DNA of 64,000 bases from NCBI GenBank assembly GCA_009767595.1, contig VSDK01023575.1, forward strand, positions 40,847 through 104,846. The letters are read 5' to 3'. Position 1 is the stretch's first letter. Each line of letters starts with the position of its first letter. The position numbers and the translations under genes are program-made. A model generated the notes under the pieces. The model did no database searches and had not been told where the DNA came from. It worked only from the letters and a program-made list of their open reading frames with translations. Source of the DNA: Symbiodinium kawagutii (Eukaryota > Sar > Dinophyceae > Suessiales > Symbiodiniaceae). Below, in pieces: positions 11,621 through 22,244 of this stretch.

Positions 11621-12869
11621 TGGGTGTGTCAGAGTAGACATGTGGTGGCACGCCACCACGCTGCCATCCGAGCGTATCGACGATTCTTCGACTGTTTAAC
11701 AGCTTTGTTCAGGATCGTTCACTGAGTTGCGGTCAACAGCATGGGTTAATAGCCATTCAGAGCTTAGACTACTGGGAGCTAATTCATTGCTGCTAAAGGA
11801 CATTGGTTAATGCACACTAATAATTAATACTGATTGAGATCGTTGATCATCAAGCTGGATGATAGAGATGGTTGACAAACTGATGATTTACAAGTATAGG
11901 GAAGAGGCAACGAGAGCCACTCAAAACATGCAACAACTACTTGTATGTGTCAATGGCATCTATACCAAAAGTCAGTGGATCAATATTTCCATGGTGCCTA
12001 TTTTCACCCGTAGTCGGCATGCTTGCCAGTGGTTTTGATGTTCAAATTACCGTCCAACAAACATCGACAAACTCAGGAGTCGTGTTCAGCTATGTTCGAC
12101 AACTCACGTTATGCTGGTTGTAGGAGTTGTGTTGCTCAGCTTGCGCTGGTTGTGGGTCTTGTTCACATGGCTGTTCCCAGCAAGGCCTTGGGATTTGAAG
12201 ATGTTGAAAACTAGTTGCTTTGCCTCATCCATTTTGGAGACCCCACAGGTATTCAAGAGAACCCAATCTTCAATCCTTGGCTGCAAAAGTATATATGTAA
12301 ACCAAAGTTATTTCGTGCTACTAGTGAACCTTATGCTCAGGTATAACGAGTATGCTACAACTTTTAGAACCCTAAGCAATCCATGCACAAAAAAGTGGAA
12401 TAAAGTATCAAGTGACCCATACTCATGGCAAGTTGGCCCGCAGTTCTGTACAACGATTTGTCCAGCTCGCTTGTGACTGCTGACGCCGCGGCAAACAGAG
12501 CCACAGAAGAAATGCCCAGCTGCTGATCGACTAAGAAAACCGGAGAATGATTTATGGGTGGTTTAACCAACAATTGACTTGTCCTGATCAGTTCACTCAG
12601 AACTTGAGTTGGCTGATACGACAGCTATAGCTTGGAGAAATCGCCTCTCGGAATTCAGATGTTCCATCCAGTGAAACAGGGACATGATTTCAGCATGATT
12701 AATTGCCTATCAATTAGCCATTGCTTAACCATCAATTGACCAAACAACCATTAGTAAACCATTACTTATTCATCCATTCTGATCCACCTTGATCAAGGCA
12801 GTTGATACACTTTATTGTGAAACTGTTAACAATTAGTGAACCATTAGTGAACCATCACTGTTGATACAC

Positions 12870-12956
12870 CTTGCTGTTGGATCCCTGAAGCTTGTCCAAG
12901 CTGCACAGCGATGAGCTTCGCCAGAGCTGGTGGGGGAGTGCCAGGAGCATCCTGAC
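12870..12956 (-). CDS. Candidate internal exon, protein unknown
   Basis: An 87-base GC-rich island. Its minus strand starts after GGGCTGCCAG and ends before AACAGCAAG/GTGTAT, a good acceptor and donor pair. All three frames are open; one reads QDAPGTPPPALAKLIAVQLG. No family is recognised and the plus strand is open as well. Confidence 0.3.
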
Positions 12957-13219
12957 CTGGCAGCCCTGGTTGGAAATGTGTGAAAATGATTTGGTGGAGA
13001 GTGGTTGATCGGAGAGAATTTTTACAGATATGATGATATACTGTTTTTTATTTGTTATGTATATAAAATCTATTTATATATAAAAGTGATTTTTCTATGT
13101 ATACACATGTATATATATATATATTTGTGTATTTTTTTGAAGAAAATAGAAACATGTATTGGAAATATATGTATATATATATATATATACCCTCGGGGCC
13201 CCAGGTTCTCCGATGAGGT

Positions 13220-13655
13220 TAAAAGGTCGGGTGGGTTGGGGTGGGTTGGGGTGGGGTGGGGTGGGGTGGGGCATGTCAACGTTCGCTGGAGGTCTACGTT
13301 GAGGTTGATGTGACGTTGATGCTACGTTGGGGTGGGGGGGGGTGGGGTGGGGCATGTCAACGTTCGCTGGAGGTCTACGTTGAGGTTGATGTGACGTTGA
13401 TGCTACGTTGGGGTGGGGGGGGGTGGGGTGGGGCATGTCAACGTTCGCTGGAGGTCTACGTTGAGGTTGATGTGACGTTGATGCTACGTTGAGGTGGATG
13501 TGGACGTTGATGCTACGTTGAGGTGGATGTGAGGTTGATGCTACGTTGAGGTGGATGTGACGTTGATGCTCCGTTGAGGTGGGTGGGGTGGGGTGGGGTG
13601 GGGCATGTTAACGTTCGCTGGAGGTCTACGTTGAGGTGGATGTCACTACCGGAGG
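13220..13655. repeat. 81-bp G-rich minisatellite
   Basis: GCATGTCAACGTTCGCTGGA recurs at 13271, 13352 and 13433, exactly 81 bases apart, and as a diverged copy at 13603. Each unit carries a GGGGTGGGG-type run and TTGATGCTACGTTG. Since 81 is divisible by 3, the plus strand stays open across the copies. The core matches the minisatellite at 1804-2052. Confidence 0.85.
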
Positions 13656-13684
13656 GTTTATGATTACTTATGTTTGTCATTAAA

Positions 13685-13686
13685 TG

Positions 13687-13720
<34 letters not shown>

Positions 13721-13721
13721 T

Positions 13722-13810
<89 letters not shown>

Positions 13811-13812
13811 GA
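13685..13812. repeat. (ACT)n trinucleotide microsatellite
   Basis: About 40 near-perfect ACT units with one ATT interruption near 13720. It lies inside the inverted-repeat element. Confidence 0.95.
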
Positions 13813-14030
13813 ATTATTACTACTATACTACCATTTCTATTAAAACATGCGTGAGCCTCATTTTTTGTTTGACGCATTTCTTATTGTATTTCACACATTG
13901 ACTAAAATGTGCAATAAACGCAGGGAGGCGCAAGAAGGCGCAAGGGCGAGCGCAAGAGAACGAAAGTAACGCAGTGCGGAAAAGGAATTTAGAACAACCC
14001 CCATTTCATGTTTGATGTCTAGGGTTCACG

Positions 14031-14273
14031 GTGGTGGGAGGTGACAACGTTGCTGAATCAATCGCTTCCATTACCAAGCGTCAGCTTCGTAGGCATGGTC
14101 TGCAGTCTGTCACCAATGACAAAGTGGAACATAGGAACGTGCTGGCCGTCCACCACCTGAACAAACGACCCGGATTGCAAACCGTGTTGACTGCTCTGAA
14201 AAAATTCAGAGAGTTGCCCATGAAAAGTTTGCGTCCTCCGACACAAGTTTTTGACTCAGCTTTGTGGCAATGA
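14031..14273 (+). CDS. 80-codon frame inside the inverted-repeat element
   Basis: An ATG-to-TGA frame of 80 codons rich in K, R and H, with the segments SITKRQLRRHGLQSVTNDKV and HHLNKRPGLQTVLTALKKF. The local sequence is more GC-rich and less repetitive than its surroundings. The position inside an element bounded by inverted repeats suggests an element-borne protein or captured gene fragment. Too short for a complete transposase, and no DDE-type motif is visible. The antisense frame is open for 62 codons, so coding status is not certain. Confidence 0.4.
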   Translation: MVGGDNVAESIASITKRQLRRHGLQSVTNDKVEHRNVLAVHHLNKRPGLQTVLTALKKFRELPMKSLRPPTQVFDSALWQ

Positions 14274-14509
14274 TAGAAATGAGAAAAAAAGGCTGACTGA
14301 CAGCACTTTGCATTTTTGTGGACGCTACGAAATGCTGTAAATGCCATTATATTATAGCCCACGTGCACTTTGACTGAGAATTCCCAATGAATTCTGTTAG
14401 TTTTTTTTTATGACATGACATGCGCACTTAAAAAACATGCTCAAAACACACACGAAACGCAAATTTGCATTCGGAGCATGAAAGAAAGAACATGTATGTT
14501 GATGCAGTT

Positions 14510-14540
14510 GCGCGGGATGAAATCAAAATTCATCCCGCGC
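14510..14540. repeat. Perfect 12-bp hairpin
   Basis: GCGCGGGATGAA (14510-14521) and its exact reverse complement TTCATCCCGCGC (14529-14540) are separated by 7 bases. It lies about 100 bases inside the right end of the element. A second weaker stem, CGTTTCGC with GCGAAAACG, follows at about 14581. Confidence 0.85.
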
Positions 14541-15157
14541 CGGGCTGTTTTGCGCAACAACATATGTTATGAAAAATTAGCGTTTCGCCTCAGCGAAAAC
14601 GTCATTTTGCAGAAATCATCATTCATGAGTTGCTGCCATATCGGAGAACCTAGGGCCCCGAGCGTATATATATATATATATATATATGTATATTTACACA
14701 AGTAAATAAAATGACCAGCAATGATAGAGATATACCAACTGACTGCTCAATCCACAGGAATGTTGGTTTCCCTAGCGAAGATAGTGTTGGGGATGGTTGG
14801 GGGTACCACCATTCGTGTCAATGAGCACGTGTAAGAGCAGATGGCACAGCCATCTCTTTTGTTGCTACACCCGTACTTACTTGACAATATTGTCTCAAAT
14901 AATGTCTTGAGACAAGTGATTCAAAAGAGCACCCAAATGATAAACCAGTTTGGCATGTGGTTGTACAGCCCAACTAATAATGGTTAATCGGCTGAGAGTT
15001 TGCGATGATCTATCCTTGGGAGACACCCCCGTGGGGTTGGCACCATGTTTGTGGACTGGGCCCAGCCCTGTTTGCGAGCAGCGTCCAGCTGATTCAGAGA
15101 GCACGCAGAGTAACGTGGAAGTGCAAAGCAGGTGCCTTGACTTGGGGTAGTGATATC

Positions 15158-15165
<8 letters not shown>

Positions 15166-15188
<23 letters not shown>

Positions 15189-15240
15189 GTAAATACATGT
15201 ACTTATATATATATATATACATATATATACATATATATAG
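15166..15240. repeat. TA/TACA microsatellite
   Basis: Mostly TA dinucleotides interrupted by TGTAAATACATGTAC and TACATA. Confidence 0.85.
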
Positions 15241-15289
15241 ATATGTATACGTGGTCACACCATGGTTATTCACGTAAAAAAACACATCA

Positions 15290-16430
15290 CAAATGGTTTG
15301 GCAAAAAGAGATGATGAATCACCATCAACATCGTTAACTATCATGGAAATGTCAGTGATGATGAAACAAATCAATGATGGTTCGTGGTGGTCATGATAAA
15401 GCGCAAGGACGGCTCGTGATTTTGAAAAATTGTTAACTAATGGTGGTTGATGATGGGTTTTGAGGATTGATGATGATTAACGACTGTGGTTCATGATGGA
15501 TGATGGTTAAGCATGTTTCAGGATGATCAAAAACGCGAACGGTTGGTTCTAAATTCATCGTGATGATTATGTCATGCTACTTAGTCATAGCTGAATATTG
15601 TGAAGTGTGGTTGCTGATTAGTTTTGTCTATGCTAGTTTTGAATGGTTTTGATGTTGCTTCATAAAGGTTCAAGGTGGTTAACCAAGAATAATGATGGTT
15701 AATGATTAATCATGGTCCACAATTACGGTCAAAAAATGTTCATTAATGTGATTCATGATGGTCAATCATTGTTGACAACCATTGTTGATGATTAATGATT
15801 GACAATGGTCAATGGTCAATAGCAATGGTGAATCATTATTCATGATGTGCAAGAATTGTTGATGACTGATGAGGTGCGAAGGTTATGATCGGGTCGATCA
15901 TTGTTCTGCTGCAGATCTTGGGGGATTGTACACTCCCAACAAAGGTACTTATTATGTTCATACCTGGCGTACAGGGTGGCAATGGGTCAATATTAACCAA
16001 CCAATAATGGGGATTTATAACATATAACTAACAATAATAGGGAAAACAATGGTAAATGATGGGGAACCAGGGGTACAGGGTTTGACCCACAGCCATTTGA
16101 CCAATGGTCAGATAGATTGAAGTATCAGGGTCAGACTTACATTCCCATTCGAATTCTCACGAATGGTTGGCTGATGATGCATCAGATGGTTCAGAGCAAA
16201 TTGTGTTTGTTTTCTTACGTGATAAAGTAATGAATTAATAATCAGCAATAATTGATGCTTATCATTAACGATGATTATTGGTCAGGTTGAAAATGATCAT
16301 CATTAGTCACTTTAACCAATTGTTGATGATTATAGATAATCATTATTAATGCTTAAGTGGTTATAAATAATAATTATTAATGACAATAACCAATAATCAT
16401 CATCATTAATCATTACTATCATTTCATCAT
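15290..16430. other. Degenerate low-complexity spacer
   Basis: Built from loosely repeated words such as GATGGTTAATGATTA and CAATGGTCAAT. No gene is visible. Family B copy 1 is embedded at 15976-16096. Confidence 0.6.
15976..16096. mobile_element. Family B inverted-repeat element (copy 1)
   Basis: Left end AATGGGTCAATATTAACCAA, core AATAGGGAAAACAATGG, then GGGGAACCAGGGGTACAGGG, right end TTTGACCCACAGCCAT. The ends GGGTCAA and TTGACCC form the inverted repeat. Confidence 0.85.
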
Positions 16431-16510
16431 CAACTGGTTAAGACATGTTCATGCTTGCTCCATGATGGGATCACCGGCGAACTTCGAGCTCGCCAAGTGA
16501 CTCATGGCAC

Positions 16511-16594
16511 CAGCTTCCAGGCTTCCATGCTGGGGCCGGGGCCATGCGTTTTGGCGTGGCGGAAAAACACATCCATGCTGGCTTCCATCCACAG
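16511..16594 (-). CDS. Candidate internal exon, protein unknown
   Basis: A GC-rich island. The minus strand starts after GATCACCAG and ends before GGAAGCTG/GTGCCA, giving 28 codons in phase: MEASMDVFFRHAKTHGPGPS then MEAWKL. Plus-strand frames are also open (WHQLPGFHAGAGAMRFGVAE). Not recognised. Confidence 0.3.
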
Positions 16595-17198
16595 CTGGTG
16601 ATCATGGTTTTATGATGATTTTGATTGGTTAATAGTTTTTTGTTGGTGGTTAATAGTGTTTTTTTTGTGGTTGGTAGTGGTTTTAGTGGGCCATGTTGGT
16701 TTATAGTGGTTTTCGATTGGTTAATAGTGGTTTTTAATGCTTAATGATGGTTTTTATGGTTAATATTGTTTTTCTTAATGGTTAATATGGGTTTATAGTG
16801 GTTAATAATGGTCTATAATTGTTAATAGTGGCTGATTAGCGGGTTGAGAAGGGTTAAGGATGGTTAAACCCCAAAAAGGTGATGTTGGGCAAATCTGGTA
16901 AGATTAGAGTTTCCTTTGATTCTTCACCCGCCCAAGTGGGTCTATCAGTAGAGGGAAGCTCCAGCCACATCCAACCAATCCAAAAAACATGCTATATTAC
17001 ATTACAATGTTAACATAAACATTCCAAACAACAGAAAACACTCCTGCAGCCTGAATTAAGAATGATCAAAATTTAAAGGAGTTTAATGTAGACAAAAAGA
17101 TTCTAAAAAAGGCAATTTTGGCAGGGGAACCAATCTCTGAGGTCATTGGATACGTCAAGGGGTGATTCGTTACCGATATCAGGGGCGATTCGTTCAAC

Positions 17199-17387
17199 CT
17201 TCAGCTTGGTCCCCGCGCATGCGGGCCACCGGCCCAAGATTCATATAGCGTTGATTGAGCTTTTTTAACATGCCCGATCTCATTGTGACTTGGGCAAGGT
17301 CGCGATTCTCGTTTGCCAAACCGAGGTTGTGACAGATGTGAAAATCGCTTCGCGCGCCGCTGGTGTGCAGCCAACGGAAGGCTTCAT
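17199..17387 (-). CDS. Candidate 189-base exon, protein unknown
   Basis: One of the two longest islands. The minus strand begins after TTCTAAG and runs open for 62 codons to a donor GCTGAAG/GTTGAA, reading EAFRWLHTSGARSDFHICHN, LGLANENRDLAQVTMRSGML and KKLNQRYMNLGPVARMRGDQ. It has no ATG-first frame of that length, so simple ORF finding misses it. A family C remnant begins 16 bases beyond the acceptor. A shorter plus frame (VAILVCQTEVVTDVKIASRA) is also plausible. Confidence 0.35.
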
Positions 17388-17402
17388 CTTAGAATTGTCT
17401 TT

Positions 17403-17550
17403 TGGTTGGTGGTTGAAAGATGGATGACGGAGGGTGATAGTTGGTAGTTTATATATATAAACCCACCATCATTGACTGGTTGGTGGTTCCAAACGTTCTT
17501 TATTTTTGCTAGTAATTGTTAACCAATGGTTGAAAGCACTAGCTAGTCCG
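17403..17550. mobile_element. Family C remnant (copy 2)
   Basis: Two direct TGGTTGGTGGTT arms (about 17403 and 17483), followed by TTATTTTTGCTAGTAATTG and AACCAATGG as in other family C copies. The expected inverted right arm is absent, so it is partial or rearranged. Confidence 0.45.
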
Positions 17551-18449
17551 TAACTGCAGCTGCAGGTCACAATTCTCAAGATTACATTCTTCAGCACTTT
17601 GGGTAATGGTGACCTTGCAGGTGGATCACAGTAGTTATAACTGGGGTCGAACGCAGATGTCGTACCTCACGTCATGCAAGACTTTTCCGGTGAGTAACTC
17701 CCGGACAGTGCTGGTGCTGGAAGTTTCCATGTTTGACCCCTTCGCAGTTTGCCTGCCTCTCTTCTTTGAATCATTTTGCATCTTTGATTATCATGGCCCT
17801 TTCTTAGTGTATGATATATATATATATGTATATATAGCTGTCATGTTATAGTATGCTATACACATACATGTTTCCTGTGTTTACCTGTTCTATATCCATG
17901 TCTTTTATCCCTCCCGTTCTCATTTCTCCTGTTCCTTTCGTTCCAATGCACTTCTTTCCCGTCCACTTCTCTCATCTTTTACATTCTTCTGTTGTCTCCT
18001 TTGCTTGACCTGTCAATGCATGGCATGTCCTCTGCTTGCTCCGATTCAGCCATGGTTTAGACACATTCACAGGGGTTGGGAACACTGCGCAGCAAGATGT
18101 CAAGCCATTGTAGGTCACCAGCTGTTACTGGACACAAAAAGTCATGGGATATCCATAAATACTATACTATTAATTAAGCATGGTAAGCAGAGTCAACTGC
18201 TTCAAAAAGGTTCACTATGGTTTGTCAACAATTAATTCATGATTAATCATAATCAGTTGACCAACCATCATGAAACAATCACCAGCTGTAGTGACAACCA
18301 TGGGTTGAAATGAAACTGGCATTCACCATGGTTAATCATGATCACTTGGATCCTCATAGTCAACCACCAGTTCCATGGCCATCCCCCAAGTTGCTGGTTG
18401 GTTTCCCCATGAATAGTGGTTACGAACTTGGAATAACTTGGATGCTTCA

Positions 18450-18513
18450 TGGCCCCCTGGCGAGCCGGACATAGATCTTCCAAGAGATCACGGGACCATC
18501 CATATGGCGGTTT
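18450..18513 (-). CDS. Candidate exon after family A copy 9
   Basis: If family A copy 9 is removed as an intron (18514-18602 on the minus strand), the frame of the island at 18603-18698 continues here without a stop as KPPYGWSRDLLEDLCPARQG. The first codons, AAA CCG, are bases of the element arm. The opposite strand also stays open across the same junction (GTIHMA/KPPYGSPAH), so the strand is unresolved. Confidence 0.3.
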
Positions 18514-18606
18514 CTCAAAATAGGGGTACCCCTAAAATGGTTGGTTTACTACCATAAATGACTATTAAAGGATGATTTGGGGGTACCCCTATTTTAAGAA
18601 ACCCCC
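18508..18606. mobile_element. Family A element (copy 9), intron-like
   Basis: One of the best-preserved copies. Left arm GGTTTCTCAAAATAGGGGTA, core AAAATGGTTGGTTTACTACC then GGATGATTTGGGGG, right arm CCCCTATTTTAAGAAACCCC. The flanks carry CCATATGG on both sides, a likely 8-bp target duplication. On either strand the arms give a GT start (GTTTCT) and an AG end (TTTTGAG or TTTTAAG), defining an 89-base intron between two open islands. Confidence 0.9.
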
Positions 18607-18698
18607 ATATGGAAGCCCTGCCCATGTAGTTGTGTACCATCATGTCCCGGGGGCTTGGCTTGCACACGGGCGCCGCCCGCGGCCAAATCCACAAGCAG
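18603..18698 (-). CDS. Candidate exon before family A copy 9
   Basis: The minus strand starts after GTGCTTAACAG and is open for 32 codons (LLVDLAAGGARVQAKPPGHD, GTQLHGQGFHMG), ending exactly at the GTTTCT of the element. GC-rich. The plus strand over the same bases reads PGAWLAHGRRPRPNPQ. Protein not recognised. Confidence 0.35.
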
Positions 18699-18777
18699 CT
18701 GTTAAGCACCCACGATTTCGGGGGCCTTGAATGACACACAGTTTGAGAGAGTGTAGGACAATCCATGTAGATCAGAT

Positions 18778-19080
18778 GTGCTTTGTTGCTTACCATTTTC
18801 CACAAAACATGGAAGCACAACACCTAACTTTAGTTTGACAAATCATCATCTAGCACGTGTGGGGACCGTCCTTGTCATCGTCCCAGCAATTGCCATCGAC
18901 TGTGGATCAGTCTTCCACGCCACTCATAGCGCTTGGCTTGATAGAGCTTGGACAGTCGCGACATGTGGGATACTCATGTGCAAAGCAGGCTGCTCCGTGG
19001 GCACTGCCTCAGAACCTGTGATTATCCCAGAGACCATTGCCTGGCAAGACAAGGAAAACAGCTTAGCACATCCTGAATGA
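18778..19080 (+). other. 100-codon plus-strand frame
   Basis: An uninterrupted ATG frame containing VGTVLVIVPAIAIDCGSVFH and WTVATCGILMCKAGCSVGTA. Composition is protein-like with a hydrophobic segment, and local GC is raised. Length alone is not significant in 64 kb. Function unknown. Confidence 0.25.
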
Positions 19081-19089
19081 TGACCACAG

Positions 19090-20680
19090 CCACTTGGAAT
19101 GTACATATATGATAATATATGTATGTTTGAATATGAAATGCAGAGCGGATGTGGATCGATTTGTATTGTCCATACAGCTGCAAAACTGCAGCTGGCTCAC
19201 TTCTCATGATGCCTCCAAACAAGTCACCCTTTGACAAACGCATGAGTTAATATATTCAGCTTCGACTCAAAACAATCCAGTACACGATGAGAAAACTAAT
19301 AATCAGACTTAGGGTGAGTACTTCCAACAGTTCCATGTTTGTTGCAGTGATTCTCTAAAGCCCACAGACACACAGCATATCCTTAGCAGATTTTGTTACG
19401 AGGGACTGCCAGCCATGGAGGCTGCCAGCAAGGACGGAGTTCAACACTTCTTTGAAGCAACTATAGGATACTATAGGTATGATTGCGTAGGAATTGATTG
19501 CCTGTTGACTGCGCTAAACGATGGTGAATTTGCTGGTGGATAAGAACGGTGACTACCGGTGCGCTGGTTTTGCTAGATGAAAAGCTTTGCAGTACTATTT
19601 GGTTAGTGACCATCCTACTCGCAACCGATGACCAATTTGTACTGACAGGTTCACATCCAGTGGATAGTTGGATAGATTCATATGCTGCTGCTGGGCCTAC
19701 TGTAGCGAATTAGAACCCACAACAGGAAATACAGCGCTGGGGTATTTGAGGTACACAAAACATACATTATATCACATGATATGATAGATATAGTTAATTG
19801 AATTACAACTATTACACAAATAATTTCAACCTCAGCAACGGTTTTGTACAGCATATAATCACTGGTCATAGCCTTGGTACTGTAACTGGTTACATGCAAC
19901 TAATATGGATATTGGAGGATGAAGCGGGTCGAGCGATCCAGACAAACGATCTCAGTTTTACATAGTTTTACCGTCTCAACAACCATACTACTGACAATCG
20001 TCCATCCACAAAGCATGATCAATACACTGTGATTCAAGACTAGCCATTACCAACCATTATTGACCGCGGAATTATTTGAATTCTTATGCCACGATTACCT
20101 ATGACAATCAACCAGTATCAACTAGTATCAACCACCAATTTAAAGTAGTTAATTGTTAACCACTATCCTATCAACCATTATCACTCATCTTATCAACTAT
20201 CATCAACTGCTGCTGTGCCTTGTTGTCAGGAGGCGGCTTGCCCTTCCTCTAGTTCCGATGAGAACCGGGGGTTGTTAGGCGGAGCGCTGATGTTGCGAGG
20301 GTGTATGGCTGCCATGATTAGTCACTGGCAATAAAGGGCGGTTCATCGTGGTTTAGAATTTGGCTGGTGGATAGAAGGGAGCGATTCGGAGCCAGGGATA
20401 TCCCTATATCTCCCTTTGAAGAGGAGCCAAGGGGTGTTCTGAACATATTATGGTTGTTGCACTGGATATCGTGGCTCACAACTGGGAATACTGATTCTGA
20501 ATGTTTGAAGGTGCGTTCAACGAACATCCACCGCAGGAAATATTGGTTTACACAAGCTGTTTGACAATAATCATGAATGCTATTTTCTGTTGCATCTGAC
20601 GACTGGATTTGACCAGTGGAGAGATTCTGGCAACGTTTCCGAAGCATGTAGGTACCCGAATCGGTACCTTAAATTTCATG
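19090..20680. other. Spacer without recognisable gene
   Basis: AT-leaning and low in repeats apart from AACCATTATCAACC-type words at 20040-20200. A 25-base word containing GGAGCGATTCGGAGCCAGGG at 20377-20401 recurs at 30253-30277. Confidence 0.4.
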
Positions 20681-20689
20681 GGACGACCA

Positions 20690-20755
20690 CAAGGCCTTTG
20701 ATCTGAAGTGCTCAGGCTGCTGGAAAGAGCCACGGGAATATGGCGAGCTGGGTCA
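20690..20755 (+). other. Candidate exon ending at a family B element
   Basis: The plus strand after GACGACCACAAG reads AFDLKCSGCWKEPREYGEL and runs to the GTCAA of family B copy 2. The minus strand from the element's other splice-like end is open for about 66 codons over the same region (down to 20548), so strand and reality are uncertain. Confidence 0.25.
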
Positions 20756-20862
20756 ATTAATTAACCAAACAATAATGAGCGATAATAACCAGCAATTTCA
20801 TGGGGAAAACAATGCTTAATGGTGGGGGAATCAATGATACCGGGTTTTGACCCAATGCCATA
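20739..20862. mobile_element. Family B element (copy 2)
   Basis: Left end TATGGCGAGCTGGGTCAATT, core AACAATAATGAGCGATAATA, right end GGTTTTGACCCAATGCCATA. Confidence 0.85.
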
Positions 20863-21636
20863 GAAATATGGAGTCTCTGCAAGAGTCGATGGTAAGCTCT
20901 TACAAATGTAGTCAGAAGATGCAAGTCCTTCATGGTTCATCATTATGAACTACTGCTTGTTTACCATGGACTGTTTGAACCCCTTGTAGTTGATGATTCT
21001 TAGGTTAATGATTGGAATAGCTGATTATCAACTACAAAGGCTTATTGATAATTGACTACTTAGTAGTGAAAGACTACCCTTATCCGTTCGCAGTTCATGA
21101 TCATTAACTTGCCATGGTCAATGAAGTGTGCTGGTTGTTAGCCCCAACTACTCACCCCAGCTCTTGCTGGGTGGCAGGGCCATTGAATTCGGGGCCAGCC
21201 CCAAGGGGGTGGGTTCCTTTGGTTCATAGCCAGCAGTCAGTGGTCATCCATATCCGGTAGTACACTATTAACATATGCACAGTGTCATCCCATTATTGCC
21301 AGTGGCTATTCTTAAAATTCTTGCTCCTGCTTTTTTATCGCTGGATTTTTTTGGTCAACAACGTCGCAACTCGCAAATGTCATTGTTTGACCAGTTTGCC
21401 TCATAAGGATCAGTATTAAATGATGACTACCAAGTATATAGTTACCCCTGGGAACGAAACCTGGAAGTCAAACATAGCCATTTTCCAAAAGTAAACCGGC
21501 AAGAAACAGTGGATTTCCACGCAACCAGGTCAGTTTACCAGAGGGTAACCATAGTCACTACCATACTCAGTGCTAAGGATCAGCATCTACCAGTGTCTAC
21601 CAGTGCCTTTAAGCATTAGCATGATCCACCCACCCG

Positions 21637-21792
21637 TTGCGAAACGGGCCATGGACCTTTGGTAACCATGGCCGCCTTTTGCCAGGCAACAGACCTGTCT
21701 CTGAAGGTGGGGCTACGGGTCCCGCCTGGGAAGGAACGGAACACCTTGAAACAACGAGGATCCAACATGCCTTGCTATGGTTGGATGATGTC
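21637..21792 (+). other. GC-rich island before a family C element
   Basis: Open on plus (RNGPWTFGNHGRLLPGNRPV, SEGGATGPAWEGTEHLETTR) up to the arm of family C copy 3. Possible exon; no protein is recognised. Confidence 0.25.
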
Positions 21793-21919
21793 CGTTGGTG
21801 GTTTGAAACATTTAATTTCTGATTTTCACTAGGAACTATTCACTAAAATGGTTGGTTGACTAATATGTTTTTCAAACGCGTTGAAACCACCAACCAGATT
21901 AGTTGAAACCACCAACCAG
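21793..21919. mobile_element. Family C element (copy 3)
   Basis: Left arm GTTGGTGGTTTGAAACATTT, core AATGGTTGGTTGACTAATAT, right arm TTGAAACCACCAACCAG occurring twice in tandem (ends about 21897 and 21919). Confidence 0.75.
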
Positions 21920-22129
21920 ATTTGTGGAGGGATCATTACCACTATTGGGGGGCGTGATGTAACAAGCCATGGTCAAGATTCTATGCTTAAGATTTATGAG
22001 CAATTGAAGTTCATCAGTAGTTGTTCATCCAAGTTTCGATTCATAGAGATTTGAGCTTGACAATTGGATACAATCGGCAGGATCTAACTCGTGTTGGGTG
22101 GCCCAGGTCTCTCATTTGCAACAGCTACG

Positions 22130-22236
22130 GTTGTACGCACTAAGCAGTCACGGTTGGAGAGCCCTGGGACTCGACTGAAGGCTTTCCTAGCGGCGTAGAT
22201 CCATAGTTCTCGGGATGTCTCAATTTTCTTGTGCCA
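22130..22236 (-). CDS. Candidate exon after family A copy 10
   Basis: The minus strand starts directly after the CCTTGAG end of family A copy 10 and is open for 50 codons: HKKIETSRELWIYAARKAFS, RVPGLSNRDCLVRTTVAVAN. The frame is in phase with the island on the other side of the element (ending DVNLSDMW). The donor is unresolved. The plus strand over part of this stretch reads ATATVVRTKQSRLESPGTRL. Confidence 0.35.
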
Positions 22237-22244
22237 CTCAAGGC

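Larger units (their letters stand above)
13188..14666. mobile_element. Inverted-repeat DNA element inserted in (TA)n
   Basis: The left end (13188-13214) and right end (14640-14666) are 27-bp inverted repeats with about two mismatches: TAC, then CTCGGGGCCC, then AGGTTCTCCGAT, read inward. Outside both ends is a (TA)n tract, so the element sits in a TA microsatellite with TA as the likely target site. Inside are an 81-bp G-rich minisatellite, a long (ACT)n tract and an 80-codon frame. This is the layout of a cut-and-paste transposon or a non-autonomous derivative. I recognise no transposase. Confidence 0.65.
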
